Source: UBA2330 sp049293015 (GTDB lineage: Bacteria > Bacteroidota > Ignavibacteria > Tepidaquicellales > Tepidaquicellaceae). From it: a stretch of DNA of 64,000 bases. Below the pieces are notes generated by a model. That model was not told the origin of the DNA. It made no database searches and worked only from the letters and a program-made list of their open reading frames with translations. This document shows positions 34,782 through 44,068 of this stretch, piece by piece (within the stretch, counting starts at the first letter, position 1; every line of letters starts with the position of its first letter). The stretch is from assembly GCA_049293015.1 (NCBI GenBank), contig JBATSB010000203.1:1-64000 (forward strand). Reading direction: 5' to 3'. A program made the translations under genes and the position numbers.

Positions 34782-36551
34782 TCAAAAATCATTTATCAAA
34801 CCAAAATTAATTATACCGTCAAGAATGCTGTCACCTTTACCGAGTCCATAACCGACTCCGATGACACCGAGACCGGTCTCAAGTCTGATGCCCAGACCAT
34901 AACCATACAGGAATCCGCTTTGCTCGGGATAATTATTTATTTCATCATATGGTCTGAAATAATATCCGGCGTCAAAGAAACTAAACAGGAAACCTTTTCT
35001 GGAAACTGAATAACGAACTTCGAAATTTTCTGAAACAAGACGTGAAGCGAGAAACTGATCAGGTCTGTAACCACGGATGAAATTTAATCCTCCGATCCTG
35101 AAATAATCTGACTCTTCCAGCTTTTCAGATCTGACTTCACCTCCGAAGATATCCAAAAGAGTTGTAAGTCGGGGAATGATGGAGTAGTAATATTCTATAT
35201 TAATATAGTATCTCTGAATGGAATAAAAATCCTGATAGCCATATTGCTGAAGCTGAGCTGCGTTGAATATTTTTTTACTTCCGTAGGAATAAAAAGTATT
35301 ATAATTAAATCCTTTTGTCGGAATAAAAATATTATCCCTGTTATCATAATTTAACTGAATACCTGACGAAAGTATTCTGGAGTCAGCAATCACAATAGTA
35401 TTATTAGGATTGTCTGATGGAATAACCCTTTCATATCCGCCTACAAGAGAAATGGTAAAGTCTTCCGAAAAAAGAAAATCACCTTTTAGATCTAGATTTC
35501 TTTTAGTATAAGTGCTGTCCTGTATTCTTTGCAGAAACCCGAGATTTAGATTCAAAGGAAGATCAAAAAAATACGGCTCGAAATATCTGAATGCAAGTTC
35601 CTGAGTCTCTTTTACTTCCTGAAAATATTTAGCTTCAATTTTTCTTGCGGTACCGAATAGATTTCTGAATGAAATATTAACAAGACCTGTAAGATATCCT
35701 TCTGATACTCCTTCGACGGGAGGTACGTATCCAAGAATTCCGTCAAATGTATTTGTATTTCCCTCCGTCACTTCAATGAGCAGACCTGATTCGTCTTTGC
35801 CTTTTATAGAATAAACTTTCGGGTCAGCAACAAATTCAAATATATTTAAACGATCGAGTTTCTCCTTCATATTTAAAAGTGATTCAGTATCAACTGTCCT
35901 GTTTTCATCCAGATTTAGCTCACGGGTTATCACGTAATCTTTTGTAGTTTCATTTCCTTTTATCCTAACCTGATCGATCGTGATTCTGGTATTTTCAATT
36001 ACATTAAGTTCTATTTTTATCTTATCTTTTTCCGGTTCACCGGTTTTGTAAATTGAAATGTCATCAACTGTGATCCTGGCAAATGGTAATCCGGATTTTT
36101 CATAAGTTTTCAGCAGTGCAGCAATATCACGGTTTAGTTTAGCATCACTAAGATTATCTCCTACTTTAGTCTCAAATTTCGAAAGGATCTTTTCAGTTGA
36201 AATGGATTTATTTCCTGTAATATTTATTTTACCTATATCAATAACTTCACCTTCAGCAATATCTATAGTAATTTCTGCAAAAGCTGAATCATCAGAGAAT
36301 TTTAGCGGCTCTCCAACAAATTTCATATAAAGATATCCGTTAATTTTATACCTGTCTCTTATTGTCTTAAGATCAAGCATAAACTGATCAATGCTCAGCG
36401 GAGTGTTTTTTCTTGTTACCATCATACTAGAAATTTCAGTTCGAGTCAGGTAATCATTTCCTGTTATGGTAATGCTTTCAACATTGACCTGTGAAAAGAT
36501 CTGTGAAGTAAATAAAATTAAAAAAACAGAGATAATTATAATGCGGACCAT
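34782..36551 (-). CDS. Omp85/BamA-TamA family outer-membrane protein
   Basis: The 589-residue protein has a signal peptide (about 1-20), three POTRA-like domains (VNVESITITGNDYLTRTEIS, EVIDIGKINITGNKSIST and ITIDQVRIKGNETTKDY, about 21-245) and a 16-strand-type barrel. The barrel contains GGLNFIRGYRPDQF (about 484-497), the conserved (V/I)RG(F/Y) of Omp85 proteins, and ends in GIINFGLINDF with a C-terminal Phe. Omp85 members insert or translocate outer-membrane proteins. With three rather than five POTRA units and under 600 residues it is more likely a TamA-like or accessory paralogue than the main BamA. Confidence 0.87.
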   Translation of the reverse strand: MVRIIIISVFLILFTSQIFSQVNVESITITGNDYLTRTEISSMMVTRKNTPLSIDQFMLDLKTIRDRYKINGYLYMKFVGEPLKFSDDSAFAEITIDIAEGEVIDIGKINITGNKSISTEKILSKFETKVGDNLSDAKLNRDIAALLKTYEKSGLPFARITVDDISIYKTGEPEKDKIKIELNVIENTRITIDQVRIKGNETTKDYVITRELNLDENRTVDTESLLNMKEKLDRLNIFEFVADPKVYSIKGKDESGLLIEVTEGNTNTFDGILGYVPPVEGVSEGYLTGLVNISFRNLFGTARKIEAKYFQEVKETQELAFRYFEPYFFDLPLNLNLGFLQRIQDSTYTKRNLDLKGDFLFSEDFTISLVGGYERVIPSDNPNNTIVIADSRILSSGIQLNYDNRDNIFIPTKGFNYNTFYSYGSKKIFNAAQLQQYGYQDFYSIQRYYINIEYYYSIIPRLTTLLDIFGGEVRSEKLEESDYFRIGGLNFIRGYRPDQFLASRLVSENFEVRYSVSRKGFLFSFFDAGYYFRPYDEINNYPEQSGFLYGYGLGIRLETGLGVIGVGYGLGKGDSILDGIINFGLINDF

Positions 36552-37234
36552 AGGATAAAACTAATTCAACTGAATTAAATATAAAATGTATTTTTAAAAT
36601 TCAAATATATCTGACTATTTTAGGATTAGCGGAGATGTCAAGGATTTTAAACTGCAGAACACTATTAAACAAAATTAAATTAGGATTAATGGATGATTAA
36701 GATCTGTTTCTTTTACCAAACTTAATTTTTCTATAAATCTGCTTTATATATTATTAGTATAGGTATTCAGACAGAATATTTTTTTTACACCAAATACTTA
36801 GATTTTCATATCAGTATTTTAAATCAGTATGTAATTTAAAAAATCTTTAAACTGAAAAAAATTGGAATTGTGTTAAATATAAAAAAGTATTCTACTTTCC
36901 TGAAGTTATCTCGAATCTTCATTTTAGTTTTGAAAAGTTTTAGATATCTAATGGCAGATTTTTAAATTTGTCTCTTAAAAATACATTGAAAATTTGCATT
37001 AATTTAGCGACTTTGTGTGTCATTCAGAAAAAGGTTGAGTTTATTTCTGAATTTTTGAAATAATTAAAAGCAATTTCGAACAAACCGCATTTCTTTACCT
37101 CTAAGGTTATTCGTTATTATCTTTATTTAAACGGACATTTCAATGGAAATAAGAAATTCAATTAATGAATTGTCTGAATTATTTCTTTATTTTAAAAAAT
37201 ATTTATAAAAACTGATAACGTCAATTGTTGAGTA
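36552..37234. other. 683-base spacer with no identified gene
   Basis: This very AT-rich region lies between the divergent Omp85 and cmk genes. I see no RNA gene, clear promoter pair, long hairpin or coding frame with family signatures. A 21-codon open frame (37143-37208) exists but has nothing to support it. A fragment acctctaagg (near 37097) recalls the octamer repeat family. Promoters for both flanking genes are expected here. Confidence 0.5.
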
Positions 37235-37891
37235 ATGGATAAAGTTGTAGTAGCGTTAGATGGACCCTCGGGAACGGGGAAGAGTACAACGGCAAGAATA
37301 CTGGCAGAGAAACTGAATTATTTATATATAGACAGCGGAGCAATGTACAGGGCAATTACTTTTGAATTACTAAAAAAAGGTATCAAGCCGAATGATACAA
37401 AAAAGATAGTTGAAATTACCAGCAAAGCTGACATAAAATTTGAAGGCGAAGAAGTTTTTCTTAACGGTAAAAATATTACAAAAGAGATAAGGTCGCTTGA
37501 TGTAACAAGCAAGGTCAGCAGTGTAAGTTCAATAAAAGATGTAAGAAAAATTCTCGTAAGCAAACAACGTGATTATGCAAAATCTAATGATGTTGTCATG
37601 GACGGGAGAGACATTGGTACAGTTGTTTTCCCAAATGCAAAATTTAAATTTTTTCTTGTCTGTGATCTAAAGACGAGAGCTGCAAGAAGGAGACAGGATT
37701 TTATGGAACATGGAATGAAGCTGCCAATTGAAAAAATAATGGCTGAGCTTAAGAAGAGAGATTCTGTTGACAGCTCAAGAAAAGAAAGTCCTTTAAAAAA
37801 AGCCAAAGATGCGGTAGAGGTGAATACAACAAACATGATTATAGAAGAGCAGGTAAATTATCTGTTCAGAATTGTAAGTGGTTTGGATTAA
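37235..37891 (+). CDS. cmk: Cytidylate kinase
   Basis: The 218-residue enzyme phosphorylates CMP and dCMP with ATP. The Walker A motif is VALDGPSGTGKSTTARILAE (residues 6-25), followed by YIDSGAMYRAIT (about 32-43) and VVMDGRDIGTVVFPNA (about 119-134), all diagnostic of Cmk. The LID-type segment RAARRRQDF is present. The cmk-rpsA gene order seen here is conserved in many bacteria, E. coli included. The start ATG at 37235 fits the family N-terminus exactly. Confidence 0.96.
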   Translation: MDKVVVALDGPSGTGKSTTARILAEKLNYLYIDSGAMYRAITFELLKKGIKPNDTKKIVEITSKADIKFEGEEVFLNGKNITKEIRSLDVTSKVSSVSSIKDVRKILVSKQRDYAKSNDVVMDGRDIGTVVFPNAKFKFFLVCDLKTRAARRRQDFMEHGMKLPIEKIMAELKKRDSVDSSRKESPLKKAKDAVEVNTTNMIIEEQVNYLFRIVSGLD

Positions 37892-37953
37892 AGATTAAAA
37901 CTGAAGAAACGCTTTATTACTTTTGTACGGAATTCTTTTCAAAGAACTTTTGC

Positions 37954-38001
37954 GAAACGGAGTTTCAATTGAAAATTGCATTTCCAAACAGAGTTTGGAA
38001 A
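37954..38001 (+). repeat. Two adjacent small hairpins upstream of rpsA (REP-like)
   Basis: Two stems lie close together: gaaac/gtttc with loop gga (37954-37966), and tttccaaac/gtttggaaa with loop aga (37981-38001, nine perfect pairs). Both carry the (c)ggagttt or agagttt core. They resemble short dispersed palindromes of bacterial genomes. They lie in the 279-base leader of rpsA, where they could equally be regulatory. Confidence 0.55.
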
Positions 38002-38170
38002 CAAGCATCATCCGGTTTGAAATAAATATCGGTATTTGCGTAACTTCAGATTTGAAATAGATTATTGAAAATATTTATAATAAAGCCCCTTGGGGAATTA
38101 ATTAATTAAACAAACTGATACTGTAATAATTAAAAACAGTAAAAGTTAAAATGGCATACAAAAGCTAATT

Positions 38171-40222
38171 ATGCCGGAAGGAATAAAACCTATAATGGTA
38201 GAAACAGAAATAAATGAAACAGAAGTGAAAGAAACTGAAGCTCCAAAAGAAATGTCTGCTTCTCTTACAAAAAAGATCAAAGCTGAAAAAGATAAGATCA
38301 AAATTATCGTAAGTGATTATGATGAAGCTGAATATAAGAAAATGCTTGATCTGTATGAAAAGACATTTAATGTAATAAAGGAAAATGATCTTGTAAAAGG
38401 TAAAATAGTGGCTATCAATGGAGAAGATGTTCTAATAGACATTGGTTCCAAATCTGACGGCAGAGTTTCAATAAATGATTTTTCAGATCCTGATGAAATT
38501 GCAGTAGGAAAAGAAGTTGAAGTATTTCTTGAGAAGATAGAAGACAAAGAAGGACAGCTTGTACTTTCGAAGAAGAAGGCTGATTCGATGAAAATGTGGG
38601 ACAAGATAGTCTCAGCACAGGAAGATGGATCTATTGTAAAAGGAAAATGTATCAGAAGGATCAAAGGTGGATTTGTCGTTGACATCTCCGGACTTTCTGC
38701 ATTTCTGCCCGGTTCACAGATTGACACAAAACCTATCAGAGATTATGATGAGTATGTTGGCAAGTCAATGGACTTCAAAGTACTGAAAGTAAATAATGTA
38801 AATGAAAATATTATTGTGTCTCATAAGCTGATCATTGAAGAGTCAATGAAGGGACAAAGAGAAGAACTTCTGAAGACAATTGAAAAAGGTATGACAATGA
38901 AAGCTGTTGTAAAAGCTATTACCGATTTCGGAGTATTCGTTGATCTTGGTGGTCTTGACGGTTTAATTCACATCACAGATCTTTCATGGGGTAGAATAAA
39001 TCATCCGAGTGATATTGTAGATCTTGATCAGAATATAGAAGTATCAGTTCTTGAATTCGATCCAGAAAAGGAAAGAGTATATCTTGGATTGAAACAGTTA
39101 CAAAAGCATCCTTGGGATGAGATTCAGAATAAATTTAATATCGGTGATAAAGTATCAGGAAAAGTTGTATCACTAACTGAATACGGAGCATTCATTGAAA
39201 TTGAAAAAGGTATAGAAGGACTGATCCATGTCAGTGAAATGTCCTGGACACAACATATTACAAATCCAACACAAATGGTTTCAATGGGTCAGGTAATGGA
39301 AGCTCAGATACTTACTATTGATTCTGAGAATAAAAAACTTTCCCTCGGAATGAAGCAGCTTACACCAAATCCGTGGCAGAGTCTTCTTGACAAATTCCCG
39401 ATTGGTACAAAGCATAAAGGAAAAGTCTGTAACATTACAAACTTTGGAATCTTTGTAGAGCTTGAAGAAGGCGTGGACGGACTCGTACATATTTCTGATC
39501 TTTCATGGACAAAGAAGATATTTGATATTGGTGATCTGTTCAAGATCGGTGATGAAATAGAAGTCGTAATACTTGGAGTGGATGTTGCTAATCAAAGGAT
39601 CTCTCTTGGAAGAAAGCAGTTGCTTGAAAATCCATGGGATACTCTTGAGGAAAAATACAAAGTCGGTTCTGAAGCTGAATGCAGAATTATTAAACCAATC
39701 GAAAAAGGAATTATCGTAGAGCTTCCTGAAGATCTGGATTCATTTATTCCTGCTTCACAGCTTTCGACAATGCCAATTAAAAATTTCAATGAACTTTTTA
39801 AAGCAGGTGATTCACTTAAAGCTGAGATCATTGAATTTGACAAGACAAATAAAAAAATAGTATTATCTGTAATTGAATATTTGAAAGATAAAGAGCAGGA
39901 TGAGATTGACGGTTATATCAGTAAATTCAATCTGCCTAAGAAATTTACATCTTCCGATATTCAGGATAAGACCAGAAGTTTTGAATCTGAGCAGATCGAC
40001 TTTAAGATCGAAGACATAATTGGTGAAGACGTGCCGGAAATGAATCATCCTCCGGTAGTTGATCCTTCAAAAACTCCGGAACCTGTTTCTGAAAAAGCTC
40101 CTGAGGTTAAATCAGAAGAAGTTAAAGCTGAAGAAGTTAAAGCTGAAGAAGTTAAGGCTGAAGAAGTAAAATCAGATGTTGAGACTAAACCGGAAGAAGG
40201 TTCAGAACCAAAATCTGAATAA
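38171..40222 (+). CDS. rpsA: 30S ribosomal protein S1
   Basis: The 683-residue protein has an N-terminal acidic/lysine-rich extension of about 60 residues and then six S1 RNA-binding domains. Recognisable repeats include KGKIVAINGEDVLIDIGSKS, AVVKAITDFGVFVDLGGLDG, GKVVSLTEYGAFIEIEKGIE and GKVCNITNFGIFVELEEGVD. S1 recruits mRNA to the 30S subunit and is especially important for weakly Shine-Dalgarno-dependent initiation. The C-terminal 80 residues are low complexity, with four tandem EEVKA units. It follows cmk and ends at a strong intrinsic terminator. Confidence 0.96.
   Translation: MPEGIKPIMVETEINETEVKETEAPKEMSASLTKKIKAEKDKIKIIVSDYDEAEYKKMLDLYEKTFNVIKENDLVKGKIVAINGEDVLIDIGSKSDGRVSINDFSDPDEIAVGKEVEVFLEKIEDKEGQLVLSKKKADSMKMWDKIVSAQEDGSIVKGKCIRRIKGGFVVDISGLSAFLPGSQIDTKPIRDYDEYVGKSMDFKVLKVNNVNENIIVSHKLIIEESMKGQREELLKTIEKGMTMKAVVKAITDFGVFVDLGGLDGLIHITDLSWGRINHPSDIVDLDQNIEVSVLEFDPEKERVYLGLKQLQKHPWDEIQNKFNIGDKVSGKVVSLTEYGAFIEIEKGIEGLIHVSEMSWTQHITNPTQMVSMGQVMEAQILTIDSENKKLSLGMKQLTPNPWQSLLDKFPIGTKHKGKVCNITNFGIFVELEEGVDGLVHISDLSWTKKIFDIGDLFKIGDEIEVVILGVDVANQRISLGRKQLLENPWDTLEEKYKVGSEAECRIIKPIEKGIIVELPEDLDSFIPASQLSTMPIKNFNELFKAGDSLKAEIIEFDKTNKKIVLSVIEYLKDKEQDEIDGYISKFNLPKKFTSSDIQDKTRSFESEQIDFKIEDIIGEDVPEMNHPPVVDPSKTPEPVSEKAPEVKSEEVKAEEVKAEEVKAEEVKSDVETKPEEGSEPKSE
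40115..40174 (+). repeat. 15-bp in-frame tandem repeat encoding EEVKA units
   Basis: Four units of 15 bases (gaagaagttaaagct and close variants) encode EEVKA repeated in the C-terminal tail of ribosomal protein S1. The period is a multiple of three, so copy-number changes would lengthen or shorten the acidic tail without a frameshift. Confidence 0.85.
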
Positions 40223-40254
40223 TCAGAAAATAGATAAATAAAATATTTATATAT

Positions 40255-40286
40255 AACCCGGATTAGAAATTTTCCGGGTTTTTTTT
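40255..40286 (+). terminator. Intrinsic terminator of rpsA
   Basis: The stem aacccgga (40255-40262) pairs with tccgggtt (40273-40280), the loop has 10 bases, and a T run follows at once. It lies 33 bases after the rpsA stop. Confidence 0.93.
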
Positions 40287-40313
40287 GTTACCTAAAATTA
40301 ATTAACCATCAAA

Positions 40314-40804
40314 TTATATTACTTCTTCATAATAATTTATTCTTTTAATTTTCGTTTCAGGAAAATAATGATAAATCTCAACATCTAAATCTTTCAAGGG
40401 TGACAAATATTCATACATTAAAATTTTTACATCTTCCCAATCCAATCCGCCATTTTGTGTCCCTAATTTTGGGAAAGCAATTGATTTGATTCCTTTAGAT
40501 TTATATTCATTTGAAAATTTAATTAATCCTGATTCAATATAGTCTAATTTTGAAGGTGATCGCCAATGATCTTTAGTAGAAAATTTAATATCCATGGAGT
40601 AGATTTTTTAAACAATTGTAAAACTCCCGGTCTAATTAATTTTTTATCACAATATTCTTTATATACTTCAAACATTTCGGGAAATCTTTTCTTAAACTCT
40701 AATGCAATTCCCTTACCCATTACTACATAGCAATTAACTGTATTAACTAAAGTCTGTGCTTTGCTTTTAAATAAGTTACCATAGATTTCAATCATTTTTG
40801 CCAT
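40314..40804 (-). pseudogene. Frameshifted DarG-like macrodomain protein
   Basis: Two overlapping minus-strand frames together make one macrodomain. The first (from ATG 40804) has MIEIYGNLFKSKAQTLVNTVNCYVVMGKGIALEFKKRFP and runs to TPWILNF. The second continues FSTKDHWRSPSKLDYIESGL and AFPKLGTQNGGLDWEDV. This is the layout of the ADP-ribose-hydrolysing macrodomain of DarG, the antitoxin of DarTG. The frames would join if the run of four A (plus strand, 40580-40583) had one more base. No DarT toxin gene or DarG C-terminal domain is nearby. It could be a decayed orphan antitoxin, a single-base sequence error, or an antiphage macrodomain remnant. Confidence 0.82.
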
Positions 40805-40918
40805 AACCAAATATAAATAAAAGTGAATATGAATTAAATATAATATTCAGAATAATTTTATATCAATTTCAAAAAGTATAATATTTAAATTTATTCAATA
40901 CGAAAATATATCATCAGG

Positions 40919-42907
40919 TCACTTCACAAGGATCATTTTCTTAGTGTCAGTAAAATACGAATTACTATTTTGTATATCAGAAGCAGTAAAATAATAGAAA
41001 TAAACTCCCGATGATAAATTTGCAAAATTGAATTCATACTTATAAAAACCTTCTCTCTGAATCTGATCTGTAAGTAAAGTTAATATTTCTCTTCCAGTGA
41101 CATCAAAAATCACAAGATTTACATTTGAAGGTCTGCCAAGCTGATAGCTGATATTAGTGGAAGGATTAAATGGATTAGGATAATTCTGTCCAAGTGAAAA
41201 TGAAACAGGGATTATATCTTCACCTCTGACTTCTTTCAGTATTAAATTATTGGGGTCAATTTTAAAGTTTAGAGGATTACTGCCGAATGAAAATGAAAAT
41301 GACTGATACTGAGAGTTATTAAAGACTGTAACGATTGTATCTCTGTTTTGAAAATTGATCAGGATCTGAACAGGCATTGTGAAAAAAAGAGGTGATGTAT
41401 TCTGCTCCTGAAGAATGTTAATCGTTGCATTGTACTGTGTCGAATTAATTTCCTCCTTAGTCCAGTCAACATTATACCTCGGATAATTTTCACCGTAGAT
41501 CCATTCATTAAAAAAATAATTAAGATCCATTCCTGAAACTGATTCAGCTACTCTCTTAAAATCTTCTGTGACAGCAGTTTTGTAAGCGACATTTGTGTCA
41601 GCGGAATAAGTTTTCAGAATACTAAAAAAATTATTATCACCTACGACTCCTCTGAGCATATGAAGTACAACACATCCTTTTGCATAAGTCCTGTCACCAC
41701 TGAATATCTGTGCAACAGAATTTATATCCTGTACATAAATAGAACCAACAGCTCTTTTACTATCTGCCATCCTGTATTTAATAAAGTCATCATAACCTGC
41801 CTGACCATATATGTATTCATTATACAAAGCTTCACCATAAGTAGCAAAGCCCTCATTCAGCCAGATGTTTTCCCATGTGCGACAGGTAATTTTATCACCA
41901 AACCATTGGTGCGCAAGCTCATGCGCCATAATATTATCATGGAATATTCCCATAGATGATACTGTCTGATGTTCCATTCCCGCTATCCTGCCAAATTCTG
42001 CATGTCCGTATTTTTCATTTATAAACGGATAAAGTCCATACACTTCGGAAAAAAATTCAAGCATATTATCGGTTTTGTCAAGCTGACTTTTTAACCCATC
42101 TAAATTTTCCGGATAAATATAATTGAATATTGGCATCGAGTCATTTGGAGAATATCTGAAGAAACTATCATACTGTGCGTAATTAGAAATCGCAAGAGAA
42201 ATGACATAGACTGCAATGGTATAAGAATTATGCCAGCCATAAGTTTTTGTGCCGTCACCATTGTCTGTTTCAAGTATGAGATTTCCGTTAGACACAGCAG
42301 TAAGAGCATTACTACATGTCACTATGACATCGGAAGAGTCAGCTTTATCAGAAGGGGAATTCTTGCAGGGGAACCAGTCACTCGCTCCGAAAGGTTCGCT
42401 CAAAGTCCAGATAGCGGGAGACATTCCATTATCATGAGAACCAAAAATAAAACTTCCGAAACCGGTAGGTATCGGAATTCCTTTGTAAAATATTTTAACT
42501 GTTTCTGAAGAACCGTTATTTAATTGTGAAGGAAGAAGGATAAATATTTTATCCATTACATGGCTGAATGTTTGACCTGTGCTTTGGATAATTATAGAAT
42601 CAACAGTCATGTTATTACTCAGATCAAAAAAAACTTCATGCAGAGAATTAACTCTGCTTGTAAATTGAATTGAAACTATACCGGTAAGATAATCAGGCTG
42701 ATAAGTAATATTCAGATCAAGTTTATAATATGTAATATTTATATTTGTATCACTCTGATAATCGGAATTTATATAAGGTGAATTTCTGAGAAAATTCTGT
42801 TTTTCAATTTCATGAACAGGAAAATCTTTATAGACAGGGTTTTGTGAAAATAAAGATCCGGTGATCAGAATGTAAAATATAATTAAATAAAATTTTTCCT
42901 GTGTCAT
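40919..42907 (-). CDS. M1-family metallopeptidase with T9SS sorting domain
   Basis: The 662-residue protein has a signal segment (about 5-22), an M1 N-terminal beta domain, and the catalytic domain with AGMEHQTVSSMG (the GxMEN-like substrate motif, here AGMEH) and HELAHQWFGD followed by NEGFATYGEAL. This gives the HExxH-x18-E zinc site (about residues 327-350). The C-terminal sorting domain runs from NYPNPFNPSTNISYQ to SGVYFYYF and KKMILVK. M1 enzymes are aminopeptidases; this one should act outside the cell or on its surface, supplying amino acids from peptides. MEH in place of MEN or MEH-type variants occurs in some lineages. Confidence 0.92.
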   Translation of the reverse strand: MTQEKFYLIIFYILITGSLFSQNPVYKDFPVHEIEKQNFLRNSPYINSDYQSDTNINITYYKLDLNITYQPDYLTGIVSIQFTSRVNSLHEVFFDLSNNMTVDSIIIQSTGQTFSHVMDKIFILLPSQLNNGSSETVKIFYKGIPIPTGFGSFIFGSHDNGMSPAIWTLSEPFGASDWFPCKNSPSDKADSSDVIVTCSNALTAVSNGNLILETDNGDGTKTYGWHNSYTIAVYVISLAISNYAQYDSFFRYSPNDSMPIFNYIYPENLDGLKSQLDKTDNMLEFFSEVYGLYPFINEKYGHAEFGRIAGMEHQTVSSMGIFHDNIMAHELAHQWFGDKITCRTWENIWLNEGFATYGEALYNEYIYGQAGYDDFIKYRMADSKRAVGSIYVQDINSVAQIFSGDRTYAKGCVVLHMLRGVVGDNNFFSILKTYSADTNVAYKTAVTEDFKRVAESVSGMDLNYFFNEWIYGENYPRYNVDWTKEEINSTQYNATINILQEQNTSPLFFTMPVQILINFQNRDTIVTVFNNSQYQSFSFSFGSNPLNFKIDPNNLILKEVRGEDIIPVSFSLGQNYPNPFNPSTNISYQLGRPSNVNLVIFDVTGREILTLLTDQIQREGFYKYEFNFANLSSGVYFYYFTASDIQNSNSYFTDTKKMILVK

Positions 42908-42940
42908 TCCGGATTTACTAAATTTATTAGTGAAATTTTA

Positions 42941-43846
42941 TTAGAGAAAGAATAGATACCTAAAGCTTATAAGAAGTGCTGATGTACGATTACCAAAATT
43001 TACCTCAGCATATTCATTTGTATGAATCGGTATTTTATATGAAAGTTCTGCCATTATGGAAGAAAGAAATATTGCCTGAATACCAATGTAAGTATCAAGT
43101 CTGAATCCGCCTGAGTTTACTATCGGAGAATTCAGGAATTCATTTTTTTCAAAATAATAAGCTTTGGATTCGGAATAGATATTTAAATTAACATCATCAT
43201 AACTTTTATAAACTTTAGGTAAGACTAAATAACCAAATGAAAGATCCCAGTTATAAAAATTTCCGAACTTAAAATCTTTTTTTGGAATATTGATATTGTA
43301 ACCCATTTCACCTGTCGCTGCAAATTTATTTATTAAGTATGTGCCTATGACGCTGTTATCAATAGTGTAATTATCGGTCGTATGAAAATCTATTGATGGT
43401 ACAGTAATGTCTTCTATGAAATTATAAAGCTTTACTATATGTCCAGGATGAAGTTCGTATTCTATCTGATCACCTACGATTGGCTGAGCATTAACAGGGA
43501 TCGTAGCTCCAGACTGAACAGCAAACCGAAAGTGTGAATTTGGTTTATCATAATTTAAAAATCTATATCTTAATGCCCCATGATAATTTCCAAAAAAATC
43601 AGTAGAAGTTTCGGTAGAATAAAAAATGTTATTATATAGAGTAAGATTTCCGAGTATTCCGTAGTTGATCTCAAATGAATTATGATAATATTGAAAATTA
43701 TCATAGCTCATGACATTGTTTCTGAGTTCAATTCTGTCTTTGGAAAGATTGGCAGCGGCTTTTGATACTATGTATAATTCCTGTGATTGTACCGGACTGG
43801 AAGCAGTAATTATGATTAGCAGTAATAAATATATGATTCTGTGCAA
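42941..43846 (-). CDS. Predicted outer-membrane beta-barrel protein
   Basis: The 301-residue protein has a signal peptide (about 1-22, ending PVQSQ). The rest is rich in alternating aromatic and polar strands (FEINYGILGNLTLYNNIFY, WDLSFGYLVLPKV) and it ends in SFRYLFFL, typical of outer-membrane barrels of about 12-14 strands. I do not recognise a specific family. The start is TTG at 43846. It lies 33 bases upstream of the M1 peptidase gene on the same strand and might be cotranscribed with it. Confidence 0.65.
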   Translation of the reverse strand: MHRIIYLLLLIIITASSPVQSQELYIVSKAAANLSKDRIELRNNVMSYDNFQYYHNSFEINYGILGNLTLYNNIFYSTETSTDFFGNYHGALRYRFLNYDKPNSHFRFAVQSGATIPVNAQPIVGDQIEYELHPGHIVKLYNFIEDITVPSIDFHTTDNYTIDNSVIGTYLINKFAATGEMGYNINIPKKDFKFGNFYNWDLSFGYLVLPKVYKSYDDVNLNIYSESKAYYFEKNEFLNSPIVNSGGFRLDTYIGIQAIFLSSIMAELSYKIPIHTNEYAEVNFGNRTSALLISFRYLFFL

Positions 43847-44068
43847 TGTGAAATTATTTTGTAAAATGTAATTAAGATTGTGAAATAATGTAATTCATAA
43901 ATAAGTTCAGATAAATAATTTTTAATTTTATTTTCATAAACCACTTTGGATATTAACCTGACTGAGAGTATTATTCTTTGATTTAAAACAACTGAAATGA
44001 ATGCATTTGACTTATTAATTTAAATCACTACTTTGAACAAATTTTAAATTAAAGTAACGGAGCCCAAA

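Noticed and set aside
37143..37208. 21-codon open frame upstream of cmk
   Set aside because: It is very short, has no family similarity that I recognise, and lies in an AT-rich region where such frames are expected by chance.
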